64,000 bases of DNA from Actinopolymorpha pittospori. Lineage in GTDB: Bacteria; Actinomycetota; Actinomycetes; Propionibacteriales; Actinopolymorphaceae. The first letter of the stretch is position 1. The number at the start of each line of letters is the position of its first letter. The notes beneath the pieces were generated by a model that ran no database searches, had not been told where the DNA came from, and saw only the letters and a list, made by a program, of their open reading frames with translations. Location: positions 5,642,001 through 5,706,000 of the forward strand of contig NZ_JADBEM010000001.1 of NCBI RefSeq assembly GCF_014873875.1. Direction: 5' to 3'. Made by a program: the position numbers and the translations under genes. This document shows positions 34,308-42,986 of this stretch, piece after piece.

Positions 34308-34684
34308 CCTCCATCGACGCTGATCGCCTGATGGAAGCCGCGAAGTTGTCGAGCCCTGCACTGCGGGAGCGGACGCAGCGGGACGGGCTCTGCTCGAAGG
34401 ATCAGGACCGGGCCGACGAGTGGTTTCCACCGCAGCCGCCGGAGACGTCGTCGGGTGCGCGTGCCCATTACGAGCACACCGCTCGGGCTCTCTGCACGCC
34501 TTGTCCGGTGCGAGCCGAGTGCCTCGAGTTCGCGCTCCGGCAGGAGGCCGGCCAACGTGCGTGGGGGATCTGGGGTGGCCTCGCCCCGTGGCAGCGCGAG
34601 CCGCTGGTGAAGGCCCGCCGGCGCCATGACACTGCCCACGATCTTGCGAGCACGACCATCCGTGCGCTGTCACAGGCCGCGTGA
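34304..34684 (+). CDS. WhiB-family iron-sulfur regulator
   Basis: 126 residues. Four Cys at about 30, 64, 67 and 73 (GLC ... CTPCPVRAEC) ligate the [4Fe-4S] cluster, followed by the WGIWGGL turn at 87-93 and a basic C-terminal DNA-contact region (VKARRRHD). WhiB-like proteins act with sigma factors in actinobacteria and are frequent on AICEs, plasmids and phages, where they control transfer genes. It is the second gene of the unit behind operator site 3. Confidence 0.92.
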   Translation: MTSIDADRLMEAAKLSSPALRERTQRDGLCSKDQDRADEWFPPQPPETSSGARAHYEHTARALCTPCPVRAECLEFALRQEAGQRAWGIWGGLAPWQREPLVKARRRHDTAHDLASTTIRALSQAA

Positions 34685-34774
34685 CGTCCTCCCGTAATCG
34701 CGAGTCCACCCAAGCAGCCGGGGGCGCGGATGACTCCCCATGGCCCGCGCCCTCGGCGTACCAAGGAGATCGCC

Positions 34775-35023
34775 ATGCAGCTTCTCGACCTGACCCTTGT
34801 TCGTGCTGACGGGCAGCGTTTCCCGACGATCCGGGTGTTCTCCGACCAGAAGAGCGGCCCACTTCTGCGTGCCTATCTCGAGGTGCTGGCTCGGGCGCAG
34901 GACGACAAGAAGGGCCGCAATGACTGGCTCGCCGAGTACCGGCTCGAGGTCGCTCTGCCGAACCGCCCTGATCCGGAGTTCGTGTTCGCGGCCATCGGCG
35001 ACGAGCAGGGGAAGGTCCGCTGA
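34775..35023 (+). CDS. Small AICE-type hypothetical protein
   Basis: 82 residues from the ATG after CAAGGAGATCGCC. It begins MQLLDLTLVRADGQRFPTIR and ends with a VALPNRPDPEFVFAAIGDEQ region. Soluble, no motif. Its position in the transfer-gene operon and close spacing to the next gene (3 bp) suggest an accessory role. Confidence 0.6.
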   Translation: MQLLDLTLVRADGQRFPTIRVFSDQKSGPLLRAYLEVLARAQDDKKGRNDWLAEYRLEVALPNRPDPEFVFAAIGDEQGKVR

Positions 35024-35026
35024 CCG

Positions 35027-35305
35027 ATGGCCGGTCATCGGAAGGGGCGTAGCCGGGTGTTGGTGGCCCAGAAGCGGGCCAGTCAGTCCCGGACGCGGTT
35101 CCAGGATCGGATCGCTGCGGTCACCAGGCCGGGGGATCAGGTCATGGTCGCCTTCGACTTCTTCCGTGCGGCGCTGAAGCACGCGCTGAACCGGCCGGAG
35201 ACGCGAGCGCACGCCGAAGACGTGGCCGTCGCGATCGCAGAGCACCTGGCCATCGCGGCGAATCACCTCCTGGACGCACAGCTAAGGAGCAGCCATGACC
35301 GCTGA
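35027..35305 (+). CDS. Small helical hypothetical protein of the transfer operon
   Basis: 92 residues, very basic at the N-terminus (MAGHRKGRSRVLVAQKRASQ) and helical after (RAALKHALNRPETRAHAEDV). It overlaps the start of the next gene by 11 bases, so the operon is tightly packed. A nucleic-acid-binding role is possible from the charge pattern but not shown. Confidence 0.55.
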   Translation: MAGHRKGRSRVLVAQKRASQSRTRFQDRIAAVTRPGDQVMVAFDFFRAALKHALNRPETRAHAEDVAVAIAEHLAIAANHLLDAQLRSSHDR

Positions 35306-35798
35306 AGCAGTTCCCGGTACGACGGTCACCAGCGATGAAGCTGCACTCTCCAGTGCAGAGCTGGAGAGTCCGGCGTCGACGGAGGCCAACGCGGCACCGC
35401 GTCTCCGCGCGCGTGAGGACACCGCCGACTCTCCAGTGGAAGAGGCCCAGGCACCTGGTCCGGCGGTAGGTCGCGTTCGGCGGTTCATGGCCTTCTTCGA
35501 CCCACCCGAGATCGTGTCGGAACGACGCCCGTCGCTCGCGGAGGTGGTGGCGTACGCGAGGCGAGCGCCGTACGCACCGGACCAGGGTCCTCGTCGTACG
35601 GCCGGGCTGGGTTACGCGTTCGTGGTCGCGGTTCCCGTGTACGCCGTGGCGTACATCTGCGCGTGGATCTGCGAACGGCCGGCACGACTCGTCTCCGCGC
35701 TGATGTTGGTGGCGGCGTTCTGCTTCACCCCGGCCGGTTTGTGGGCGAGGACCGCGTTGGCCGAGGCGTTGCGCTGGAGCGCGCAGCACCTGACCTGA
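35295..35798 (+). CDS. Membrane protein of the transfer operon
   Basis: 167 residues: a long acidic Ala/Glu/Ser-rich leader (about 60 residues), a PPEIVSERRPSLAEVVAYAR segment, then two hydrophobic segments (TAGLGYAFVVAVPVYAVAYI and LVSALMLVAAFCFTPAGLWA). It may be a partner of the FtsK-like translocase at the membrane. GGAGCAGCC precedes the ATG. Confidence 0.6.
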   Translation: MTAEAVPGTTVTSDEAALSSAELESPASTEANAAPRLRAREDTADSPVEEAQAPGPAVGRVRRFMAFFDPPEIVSERRPSLAEVVAYARRAPYAPDQGPRRTAGLGYAFVVAVPVYAVAYICAWICERPARLVSALMLVAAFCFTPAGLWARTALAEALRWSAQHLT

Positions 35799-35799
35799 T

Positions 35800-36294
35800 G
35801 TGAGCACGTCGGCAACCACGATCCGGAAGACAGGGAAGAAAGGGGTCCACATGGGCGCGTTGTCCGCTGCGGCACTCGGCGCGATCATGTTCGGGATCGC
35901 GTGCGTGTGCCTGAAGAAGCACAAGCTGCCGCAGGGCACGCCGTGGCTGATGTTGATCGCCGGGGCCTGCCTGGCCGGCATGCTCGGTGCCGTCATCGCC
36001 TGGGTGACCAGCACGCTGGGGATGGTGGGCGGCACCGTCACCGGGATTCTGTTCGGAGCCGCTGTGCCCGCCCTGGTTACCTTCGTGGTCACGGCGATCC
36101 TCATCATCGACATGCACCCGAAGCGCGGCCGGGCGACGAAGGCAACGCCGTGGCTCGCGCTGCTGGTCATCCCTTTGGCGGTCGCGACGTTCGGTGGCGT
36201 GATGGCGGCCCTCCCCGGCCGGATCAACGAGCTGGTGGCGACCGCGGGTACCGCCGTCGCGCAGGCACTCGGCGACGTCGTCGGAGGGTTGTGA
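35800..36294 (+). CDS. Multi-span membrane protein of the transfer operon
   Basis: 164 residues from a GTG one base after the previous stop. Four hydrophobic segments are visible (GALSAAALGAIMFGIACVCL; WLMLIAGACLAGMLGAVIAW; GAAVPALVTFVVTAILII; WLALLVIPLAVATFGGVMAA), with short basic loops. A Spd-like spread or pore role is possible by context. No family identified. Confidence 0.6.
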   Translation: MSTSATTIRKTGKKGVHMGALSAAALGAIMFGIACVCLKKHKLPQGTPWLMLIAGACLAGMLGAVIAWVTSTLGMVGGTVTGILFGAAVPALVTFVVTAILIIDMHPKRGRATKATPWLALLVIPLAVATFGGVMAALPGRINELVATAGTAVAQALGDVVGGL

Positions 36295-36301
36295 GCCGGC
36301 G

Positions 36302-37285
36302 ATGGAGATCCTCGTCATGTCGATGCTGGTGGCGGCGCTGGTCCAGCGCGCGGCCAAGGACGCGTGGGCCGGCGCCACCGGTAGGACCTTCCCGTCCCAG
36401 CAGTACCGGTTGAAGCGGCTGGAGCTGAAAGCCACACGAGCCGCGAACTCCGGCCAGTCGCCGGTCAGGCGTCCGGCGCGGGACTACTTCGCCGGGTTGT
36501 GGGCGCTCGCGTGGGACACCCAGTACCAGCGTCAGCAGCGGCGGTGGGACGAGCGTCAGGACCGCTGGGATCGCAGGCGATCCGGCGAGCATCGCGACCG
36601 CGGTAAGCCTCGACCGGCCCGCGACTTCGCTGCCGCTTGGTGGCAGACCGGGCCCGCCCAGCGCTGGCGTAACGCTTGGGGGCGGGCGGCGGAGAAGCGG
36701 AAGCGCAAACTCGGCGGCGCGGGCGAACCCGCCGACCGGCAGGCAGGCGAGACCGACGTGCCGGTGGCTCCCGTGGTGCCAGGGCCGAGGTCAGGCGGGC
36801 GGAAACCCGAGACTCCGCCCGCCGAAGCACAGCCCGAGCCTGCTCCGCTCGCCCCACCTCGACAGCCCCGCGATGGTGGCGACGACCTGGCCGACAACCC
36901 CGAGGCGTCCGACGACGCGAGCGACTCACCCGTACCGAACGAGAGAGAAGGGACCGAGGAGATGACGGTTTCGACGAGCACGGCCAGTCCGGCCCTGGCG
37001 TCGGGAGAAGCACCGACCTTGGACGCCAAGCAGGCGTTCGTCCAGTCCTACGCGACGGTGTTCCCGGCGATCAAGGTCGCGTTCCTCAACTTCGCGAATA
37101 CCCTCGCCGTCGACGAGTACGGAGCGGGCACGCAGGGTGCCGCCGTGCGCGCGGCGGAAGCGGTGTCAGCGGCGGAGGTGGCCGTCGCCGAGCTCGCGGA
37201 GATCGTCTGCGGCGCGGCGGTCGACATCCGTGACCGGGCGGCTGCCGCCGGCTTCGAGGTCGGGCGCGACGCCCTTCGCCAGTAA
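36302..37285 (+). CDS. Large charged hypothetical protein of the transfer operon
   Basis: 327 residues: a short hydrophobic start (MEILVMSMLVAALVQRAAKD), a strongly basic Arg/Trp/Gln-rich middle (LAWDTQYQRQQRRWDERQDR), a Pro/Glu/Asp linker, and an Ala-rich helical C-terminus (EAVSAAEVAVAELAEIVCGA). It looks like a membrane-tethered scaffold or DNA-contact protein. No catalytic motif. It is directly upstream of the translocase gene. Confidence 0.55.
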   Translation: MEILVMSMLVAALVQRAAKDAWAGATGRTFPSQQYRLKRLELKATRAANSGQSPVRRPARDYFAGLWALAWDTQYQRQQRRWDERQDRWDRRRSGEHRDRGKPRPARDFAAAWWQTGPAQRWRNAWGRAAEKRKRKLGGAGEPADRQAGETDVPVAPVVPGPRSGGRKPETPPAEAQPEPAPLAPPRQPRDGGDDLADNPEASDDASDSPVPNEREGTEEMTVSTSTASPALASGEAPTLDAKQAFVQSYATVFPAIKVAFLNFANTLAVDEYGAGTQGAAVRAAEAVSAAEVAVAELAEIVCGAAVDIRDRAAAAGFEVGRDALRQ

Positions 37286-37420
37286 CCCACAGACCGGTGG
37301 GCCCCTGGGCTCCCCCCACCCGGGGGTCCACCGCTTAACCGGGTGGCGTCCGCGGCTCCCTGCCCCCAGTCGTGGGCGCCACCCACCCTCTCGTACCGGC
37401 TCGCGAAAGGAGATACGTCG

Positions 37421-39541
37421 ATGGCAGCACCGGCAGCCTCCACCGTTCGCCGGCAACCTGGCGCTCGTGGGGCCAAGGAAGTGTCGCCCGGACAGTCCTC
37501 TCGTTCACCTGGATCGGCCCAGGGCGCGCGTGATCAGGTAACTCGAAGCGTCAGCTGGTGGCGGGAGGTGCGGTCCTCTCTGTGGCGGCTGCGCCGTCCG
37601 GCTCTCCCGCACCTGGTCGCGCTCGCCCTCCTGGCGCTGGCCTTCATGGTGGCGCTGGTCAACCTGAGGACTAACGGGATCTACCGCGTGGGGATCACCG
37701 CGGTGGTCGCGACAGTCTCCACGGTGACGCTGCTCGCCGGCTGGGCTCTGGCTCGCCGCCAGGTTCCGGCGCGTTGGCGTCTCCACATATATGTGTCGGC
37801 CGTCTTCGCCGGCGGATGGCTGGTCGCTGCCAGCGTCTGGCTGACCGCGGTCACGGTCAGCATCCTCCTGACCGGCGAGTACGTCCTGGCCGCGCGCTGG
37901 TGGCGGCGTACGCGGATCACGACCTACGGCACGATCAAGGACATTCCCGGTGTGTTGCCTGATTCGAGGCCGGCAGACAACGTCGTTCGGGATTGGGACA
38001 GCTTCGTCGCCGGCCAGCGCGGAGCACTTCCGGGTGCACGGCTGACCAAACCCGAACCGCTCGAGCACGGACGGCAGTACACGATCGAGTTCGTCCGCGG
38101 CCAGCAGTCGATCGGGGACGCGATCAACACGATGGTGCGGATCGCGGGTGGGCTGGGTCTGCAGACCAGCCGGCTGGTGGTCGAGGACCATCCCTCCCAG
38201 GTCCCGAACCTCGGTCTCCTGAAGGTCATGACCAAGACGCCGGTCGAGGACAATCCGCCGTACCTCGGTCCGACCTGGAGGGACGGCGCGGTGTCGATCG
38301 GTCCGTACGCCGACTGGATGGGTGAGGCGGGCTGGCGGCTGTGGACGCCGGGGGAGAGCGGCGACAACGACGGCTCCGCCTGGTCGGGAGCGTTGATCGG
38401 CGCGCCCGGTTCGGGGAAGTCCCGGACGCTGGAGTCGATCATCATCGGAGCCATGTGGTCCGGCCTGGTGGTGAACTGGTTCATCGACCCGCAAGGCGGT
38501 GCGTCGAGCCCGGCGCTGAAGAAGTACGCGGACTGGTATGTCGACCTGTCCGGCGCGGAGGACATGCTGTGCGCGGTGGAGCGGGTCGCAGCCTGGCGCG
38601 AGTTCGAGAACGCCACGGAAGGCTGGACCGGTTTCACCCCTCGCCCGGATCGGCCACTGCTCGTCGTCTCCATCGACGAGGCCCACGAGGTGCTCAAGGG
38701 GGTCTGGGGCAAGCGGCTGTCGTCCCTGGCCAGGAAGGTTCGCAAGCTGGGGATCTGTTTCATCGTTGTCTCGCAGTACCCCGGCATCGAGACGTTCGGT
38801 GGGGACGAGGCGCTGCGGTTGTCGATCATGGCGGGGAACGGCATCTGCTTCCGTACGGCTTCCAACTACGCCGGCTCGCTGATGGCCGGGCTGGAGATGG
38901 ACCCGAAGCGGCTGCCCGATGTGAAGGGCTACGGCTTCACCATCCGCGTCGAGGGGTTCTCCCGGCTCGCGCCGTTCCGCAACCGCCTGTGCAAGGACCC
39001 GTTCGGCCAGATGGGGGTTGCTAGCCCTCGTGCTGCTCGGTTGGACCCCGGATCGAGCAACGCGGCTGGACCGGCCTACGCCGAGCGCGCGGCGCGCGCG
39101 GAAGCCTCCGTGCAGGCATCGAAGGACAAGCTCGAAGCGGTGCGGAACGGCACACTCAGTGCGTCCGAGGTGATCGGCAGCCATGTGTCGCCGGCGCGAG
39201 GCAGCGGCCTCAACGCTGTGGCCGCGGAAACCCTTCTGCAGGCGATGGGCCTGCCCTCGGCTCCCGGCGAAGGTATGAACTCGCGCGCCGGACCCGCTCC
39301 TGGTCCTGCCGGCGGTCTCGAAGGCGTCACGTCTTGCGCCGCGACTTCCGAGGTGGACGGCGACGGCACCAAGGGCCACCTCGCCGTTCTCGAGGCTCTC
39401 AGCGCCGGGGCGGCGAGCCCGGCGGACATCGTGTCGGTAACCGGGTACTCCGCCTCCCGCGTTCACCAGATCCTGGCGGACCTGACTAGGGACGGCCGTG
39501 TCGAACGGACTGGGCACGGGCGCTATCGCGCAATGGCCTGA
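37421..39541 (+). CDS. FtsK/SpoIIIE-type DNA translocase (AICE TraB-like)
   Basis: 706 residues from the ATG after AAAGGAGATACGTCG. The N-terminus holds two or three membrane segments (LPHLVALALLALAFMVALVN; GITAVVATVSTVTLLAGWAL; FAGGWLVAASVWLTAVTVSI). The motor domain has Walker A IGAPGSGKSRT (about residue 327) and Walker B LLVVSIDEAHEV (about 412), then VVSQYPGIETFGGDEALRLS. The last ~60 residues are a winged-helix-like module (ILADLTRDGRVERTGHGRYR), as in the gamma domain that recognises clt-like sequences. In AICEs this single protein moves double-stranded DNA between mycelia. It is the core transfer gene here. Confidence 0.88.
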   Translation: MAAPAASTVRRQPGARGAKEVSPGQSSRSPGSAQGARDQVTRSVSWWREVRSSLWRLRRPALPHLVALALLALAFMVALVNLRTNGIYRVGITAVVATVSTVTLLAGWALARRQVPARWRLHIYVSAVFAGGWLVAASVWLTAVTVSILLTGEYVLAARWWRRTRITTYGTIKDIPGVLPDSRPADNVVRDWDSFVAGQRGALPGARLTKPEPLEHGRQYTIEFVRGQQSIGDAINTMVRIAGGLGLQTSRLVVEDHPSQVPNLGLLKVMTKTPVEDNPPYLGPTWRDGAVSIGPYADWMGEAGWRLWTPGESGDNDGSAWSGALIGAPGSGKSRTLESIIIGAMWSGLVVNWFIDPQGGASSPALKKYADWYVDLSGAEDMLCAVERVAAWREFENATEGWTGFTPRPDRPLLVVSIDEAHEVLKGVWGKRLSSLARKVRKLGICFIVVSQYPGIETFGGDEALRLSIMAGNGICFRTASNYAGSLMAGLEMDPKRLPDVKGYGFTIRVEGFSRLAPFRNRLCKDPFGQMGVASPRAARLDPGSSNAAGPAYAERAARAEASVQASKDKLEAVRNGTLSASEVIGSHVSPARGSGLNAVAAETLLQAMGLPSAPGEGMNSRAGPAPGPAGGLEGVTSCAATSEVDGDGTKGHLAVLEALSAGAASPADIVSVTGYSASRVHQILADLTRDGRVERTGHGRYRAMA

Positions 39542-39599
39542 TGTCCGTGCGGCGAGGTCGTCGGTCGGCGTCGGTTGGGAGTGATCTGAAGGGCGATTT

Positions 39600-39878
39600 G
39601 TGGATCCGATCATCAACGATGGGCAGGCACGTCGCCTCGCGGCCGAGTGGCATGGCGGGCAGTGGACGGCGCTGTACTCGCTGGCGTCCTCCGGCCACAT
39701 CGACCGCGATCGACTGCGTACCGAAATATCGAGAGAGGTGCAGGCCCTTGAGCACGGGTGCCCACGGCGTGACCTGCTCGCGCTGGACAAGTACGTCCGC
39801 CACCGTGGCGACACCTCGACCGTCCCCGGATGGCATCGGTTGTGGGACGAGACGCCGGTCAGGCTCGACCAGACCTGA
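39600..39878 (+). CDS. Small hypothetical protein
   Basis: 92 residues from a GTG: IINDGQARRLAAEWHGGQWT, then SLASSGHIDRDRLRTEISRE and a HGCPRRDLLALDKYV stretch. Proteins of this pattern are common in AICEs and actinobacterial plasmids next to the translocase. Function unknown. Confidence 0.6.
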   Translation: MDPIINDGQARRLAAEWHGGQWTALYSLASSGHIDRDRLRTEISREVQALEHGCPRRDLLALDKYVRHRGDTSTVPGWHRLWDETPVRLDQT

Positions 39879-39905
39879 CCTGCTTCGCAGGTCAGTGAGC
39901 CAGCC

Positions 39906-40133
39906 GTGACCGAGGACTTGGGCAAGCGGTTCGTGGTCGCCGGGGGAGACCTGGTGGCGGGGTTCGGGAACAGGGACGACGCGGTCGCGCAGTACCACGT
40001 GATGACCGGTGCGAACATCGACGTCGAGCTCCAGGAGATGAGCATCAGTGTGTGGGAGCAGGCGCGCCGGGAGCTGGCGGCCACACACCCCGACGTGACG
40101 ATCGTCGACATCACCAGAGGCGAGCAGCTCTGA
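39906..40133 (+). CDS. Small hypothetical protein
   Basis: 75 residues from a GTG 27 bp after the previous gene: TEDLGKRFVVAGGDLVAGFG ... VWEQARRELAATHPDVTIVD. Acidic, soluble, no motif; probably the last gene of the transfer operon. Confidence 0.5.
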   Translation: MTEDLGKRFVVAGGDLVAGFGNRDDAVAQYHVMTGANIDVELQEMSISVWEQARRELAATHPDVTIVDITRGEQL

Positions 40134-40516
40134 CCGTAGGTCCCCACCGTGATCGGCCGCGGGGGCGTCCTGAGTGGCGGGACTCTGGGCGACTCTGACG
40201 TTCTTGCGCGCACCTTCTATGTAGTCGAGCGAACAGCCGGCTCGATACGCCCGCCCATCGCAAGAGAATCCCGAGCAAGGTCAGGAGGCGCTGTATGCCG
40301 TGGTTCAGGACGTCGACAGGAAGAACGCGCTCGTGTCCTCGCCCTTACGGTCCGCCTTCACGAACCATTTCGTGGCGTCTGCGGCCAGGACGATCCGAGC
40401 ACGACCACGGCGTCCGGCTCCTCCGCCCGCGAAGCGGGGCGCCGGGAAGATCCCAGCCAGGGAAGGGCACGTGCCGGTCGTGGGCCCGCCGCCAGCTTCA
40501 TGACCGGCTCGGAGCT
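40134..40516. other. Gap upstream of the Rep-like gene
   Basis: Several overlapping frames are open but none is convincing. A minus-strand stretch (~40305-40420) reads IVLAADATKWFVKADRKGED, which looks protein-like but has no recognised partner. The true start of the downstream gene may lie in this gap. Confidence 0.35.
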
Positions 40517-41497
40517 GTGTGTGACACGTTCGCGTTCGACGAGAAGGCTGTCGCGGCTGGCAACGCTGCGATCGGCCTCTGGACGCGCGCCGGCTCGTGG
40601 TGTGCGCAGCAGTTGTCGGACGGGATGGTGCCCGAGCACATGTTGGCCGCGCTTGGCGGCACCGCCGCGAGCGCTCGGAAGCTAGTCGACGTAGGTCTGT
40701 GGGAGCCGGTCGAGGAGGGGTACCGGTTCGTGGAGTGGAAGGGCGTACAGCCCACTCGGCGCGAGATCGAGCAGGGCCGGGCGGGTGCACGCGTGCGGAT
40801 GCGCCGCGCACGGCGTGGCCCTCGGCGTTCGACTACTGATGGCACGGACCTCGATGACAAGGAAGGCCCAGCTGTGGCGGGAGCCCCTGAGCATTCCAGT
40901 CTCGATGATGACAGGAGTCCCGGTGACTCCCGAGAGCTCGTGAGTTCGGACGATGTTCGGCGGAACGCCGATCGAACTTCCGAGGCGGTTCGGTCAACCC
41001 AGTCCAGACCCAGTCCTCCCTCCTCCCCCTCCCCTCCAGAGAGTGAGCAGTGGACCGATGCGCCGGGAGGAGGAGGTCCGTCGACTGCGCTCGACCCTCG
41101 TGACCAGCCGCCAGGCTCAGATGCCCGCGCCTTGGAGCTCGCCGTGCTCGAGTCGCTCGGACCGCGATGGCGGATAGGCGCTAGCGCCGCCGAACGCCTG
41201 GTGCCGTCCGTCGCCACGGCGCTGGAGGCTGGCTGGACGAGCGAGGATCTCGCGAAGCATCTGGGTGCGAGTCCCGAGGGTGTCCGGAGTCCGTACGCGG
41301 TGCTGTCGGCGCGGCTGAACGACCTCCCGTCCCCGCCCGCCGCGCGGCGCCAACGCCCCCACTGGTGTGGGACGTGTGACGAGCTCACCCGTATGCGCGA
41401 AACCATCGATGAACAGCCCTTCCGATGTCCCACATGCCACCCAGCGGTGGTCGGCGACGAATCTGGTGGTCGAGTCGAGAGGCCCGGACCCGGGTAG
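40517..41497 (+). CDS. Replication-initiator/phage-like protein with C-terminal zinc ribbon
   Basis: About 326 residues from a GTG at 40517 (start uncertain; weak ribosome site). The opening FDEKAVAAGNAAIGLWTRAG, then WCAQQLSDGMVPEHMLAAL and VDVGLWEPVEEGYRFVEWKG, is the N-terminal domain typical of replication-associated proteins of actinobacteriophages and AICEs. A polar Ser/Pro linker follows. The C-terminus has CGTCDELTRM and FRCPTCHP, a four-Cys zinc ribbon. Likely role: replication of the excised element. Confidence 0.68.
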   Translation: MCDTFAFDEKAVAAGNAAIGLWTRAGSWCAQQLSDGMVPEHMLAALGGTAASARKLVDVGLWEPVEEGYRFVEWKGVQPTRREIEQGRAGARVRMRRARRGPRRSTTDGTDLDDKEGPAVAGAPEHSSLDDDRSPGDSRELVSSDDVRRNADRTSEAVRSTQSRPSPPSSPSPPESEQWTDAPGGGGPSTALDPRDQPPGSDARALELAVLESLGPRWRIGASAAERLVPSVATALEAGWTSEDLAKHLGASPEGVRSPYAVLSARLNDLPSPPAARRQRPHWCGTCDELTRMRETIDEQPFRCPTCHPAVVGDESGGRVERPGPG

Positions 41498-41534
41498 CCC
41501 GGTCCCGAGTCCCGCCGTGGCTGGTCGCACGGAC

Positions 41535-41843
41535 CTACGGTCCGAGCCAGTGGCGTACGAACGTCAGGACGCTGTCGAAGTCGTCGGCGTCGGCGACCGG
41601 CGGGAGCAACGCGATCCACTCCCAGTAGGCGCGCCTCTCGCCGACGACGCAGCGGAGTGTGATCGAGAGGCTGGCGTCGTGGGGGTCGTCGACGCGCACG
41701 GCCCACCCGCGCCGGGCTTCCAGCACCTCGACCCGATAGTGCTCGGCGAGGATGCCGTGCAACTTAACGGCGTACGTCTCGCTGGTGTTCCGTCGTTCTG
41801 CCTGTCGTTCCTCGACCTTCGCAAGGGCGTCTTCCCACGTCAT
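41535..41843 (-). CDS. Small hypothetical protein
   Basis: 102 residues from the ATG at 41843: MTWEDALAKVEERQAERRNT, then VKLHGILAEHYRVEVLEARR and AYWEWIALLPPVADADDFDS. The only gene in this part on the reverse strand. Protein-like composition, no recognised family. Confidence 0.5.
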   Translation of the reverse strand: MTWEDALAKVEERQAERRNTSETYAVKLHGILAEHYRVEVLEARRGWAVRVDDPHDASLSITLRCVVGERRAYWEWIALLPPVADADDFDSVLTFVRHWLGP

Positions 41844-42073
41844 CGCGTCACCACCGCGATGAGCAGGTAGCCGAACGCCGCGAAGAGAAGGAACCTGCCG
41901 AGTCTCCAGAGCAAGAGAGCCACACCTCTTTGAAGCCGAAGGTGCGGCCACCGCGTCGTTCCGAGGGCCACACCGACCTGGGGACCTCCGACCCCTCTGC
42001 CAGGGGCCGATGATCTATCGCCTGTATCACTGTAGCCCTAGGAGCCTGTGGGGACAACCTGACAGCGTCCTGC

Positions 42074-42089
42074 CCGGACATATGTTCCG
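42074..42089. promoter_or_regulatory. Near-palindrome overlapping the GntR upstream region
   Basis: CCGGACATATGTTCCG is a dyad with one mismatch centred on ATAT, 8 bp before the ATG at 42097. GntR repressors of AICEs autoregulate through such sites. A further TGATCTATCGCCTGTATCAC at 42011-42030 partly resembles the right half of site 3. Confidence 0.4.
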
Positions 42090-42096
42090 AAGCACC

Positions 42097-42468
42097 ATGA
42101 TCGACCCGAACGCGGACCGCGCTCTGTTCCGCCAGCTCGCTGACCAGATCCGAGAGAGGATCAGCGCCGGCGAGTTCGAGCCTGGCCAGATGCTCCCGTC
42201 CGAGGCGGCGCTGGGGCAGGAGTACGGACTCGCTCGGACAGCTGTGCGCGCCGCACTGTCGTTGCTACGCGCCGAGGGTCTGGTGGAATCCGTCCGCGGG
42301 CTCGGCAGTGTGGTTCGCGACCGGCCCGAACCGAAGCCCGTTCGACTTCACAAGGGCGATGAGGCCACGGTGACCCTCGGTGAGGGCCTGCCCAGGGTGG
42401 TCGTGGTCCGCGCCAGCGGGGACACCGAGACGTACCCAGCCGACGGCGTGATCCTCCGCCCAGCCTGA
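42097..42468 (+). CDS. GntR-family regulator, small (Pra/KorSA-like position)
   Basis: 123 residues from the ATG at 42097; an ATG at 42082 would overlap the palindrome. The winged helix (ALFRQLADQIRERISAGEFE, GQMLPSEAALGQEYGLARTA, VRAALSLLRAEGLVES) is complete, followed by a short tail without the UTRA or FCD ligand domain. AICE regulators of this family (such as KorSA of pSAM2) control excision and replication genes. It sits between rep and the integrase remnant, the expected place. Confidence 0.85.
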   Translation: MIDPNADRALFRQLADQIRERISAGEFEPGQMLPSEAALGQEYGLARTAVRAALSLLRAEGLVESVRGLGSVVRDRPEPKPVRLHKGDEATVTLGEGLPRVVVVRASGDTETYPADGVILRPA

Positions 42469-42645
42469 CGTTGGGGTAGCGGTGCGGTGCCGTTCTCGGC
42501 TTGAGCCCGGTGGGCTAAAGGTCTTGACGCGACGTCGAAGCCTAGTCTGCCGGCAACGTTCCGCCCCAGGTCTGGCCATCAGACCTGTCACATTGCGCTC
42601 CGTCATTACGTGGTTTTGCCCAATACCTGCCACACCAGCACGAAC

Positions 42646-42677
42646 GGCCCCTGACCTGCGCAATCAGGTCCGGGGCC
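42646..42677. terminator. Strong hairpin between GntR gene and integrase remnant
   Basis: GGCCCCTGACCTG (42646-42658), loop CGCAAT, CAGGTCCGGGGCC (42665-42677), with one mismatch. It is placed to end both the forward GntR transcript and the reverse integrase transcript. Confidence 0.6.
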
Positions 42678-42799
42678 GTCGTCGTAGCGGCGCGTTCGAG
42701 GCAACGGTGTGCGGACCGTCGGCTCTGCTTGTCGGCTCGGCGTTTGTGCTGGTCAGGCGCTTCCCGCAGGTCGCCGATCGGCAGTTGCAGCGCCGCGCG

Positions 42800-42962
42800 G
42801 CGTATACGCGGCGCCGTTTGGACGTGCCTGCTGGGGCATGGGGCCCAAGGAAGGTCGGATGTGCTTGCGAATGTTCCCCTCGTAGGCGGTGCGCGTGCTG
42901 GTGGCGACGTCCAGTACCTCGGCGAGCCATTTGTCGATCAGTTGGTTCAGCGTCGCTGACGT
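42800..42962 (-). pseudogene. Tyrosine integrase fragment (core-binding domain only)
   Basis: The reverse frame from 42962 reads TSATLNQLIDKWLAEVLDVA, then TSTRTAYEGNIRKHIRPSLG. This is the SAM-like core-binding domain of phage-type tyrosine integrases (LDKWL.....S.STR..YE..IR.HI.P.LG). The arm-binding N-terminus would have to lie inside the adjacent att repeat, and the catalytic C-terminal domain (R..HRH..Y) is missing; sequence decays before the terminator at 42646. It identifies the integrase class but is surely inactive. Confidence 0.78.
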
Positions 42963-42986
42963 TCGCGGGTGCGGTCGTTAGGGGCG

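Noticed and set aside
37505-40213. A reverse open frame of 902 codons opposite the FtsK-like gene
   Set aside because: Antisense shadow; the forward strand has clear Walker motifs and a ribosome site.
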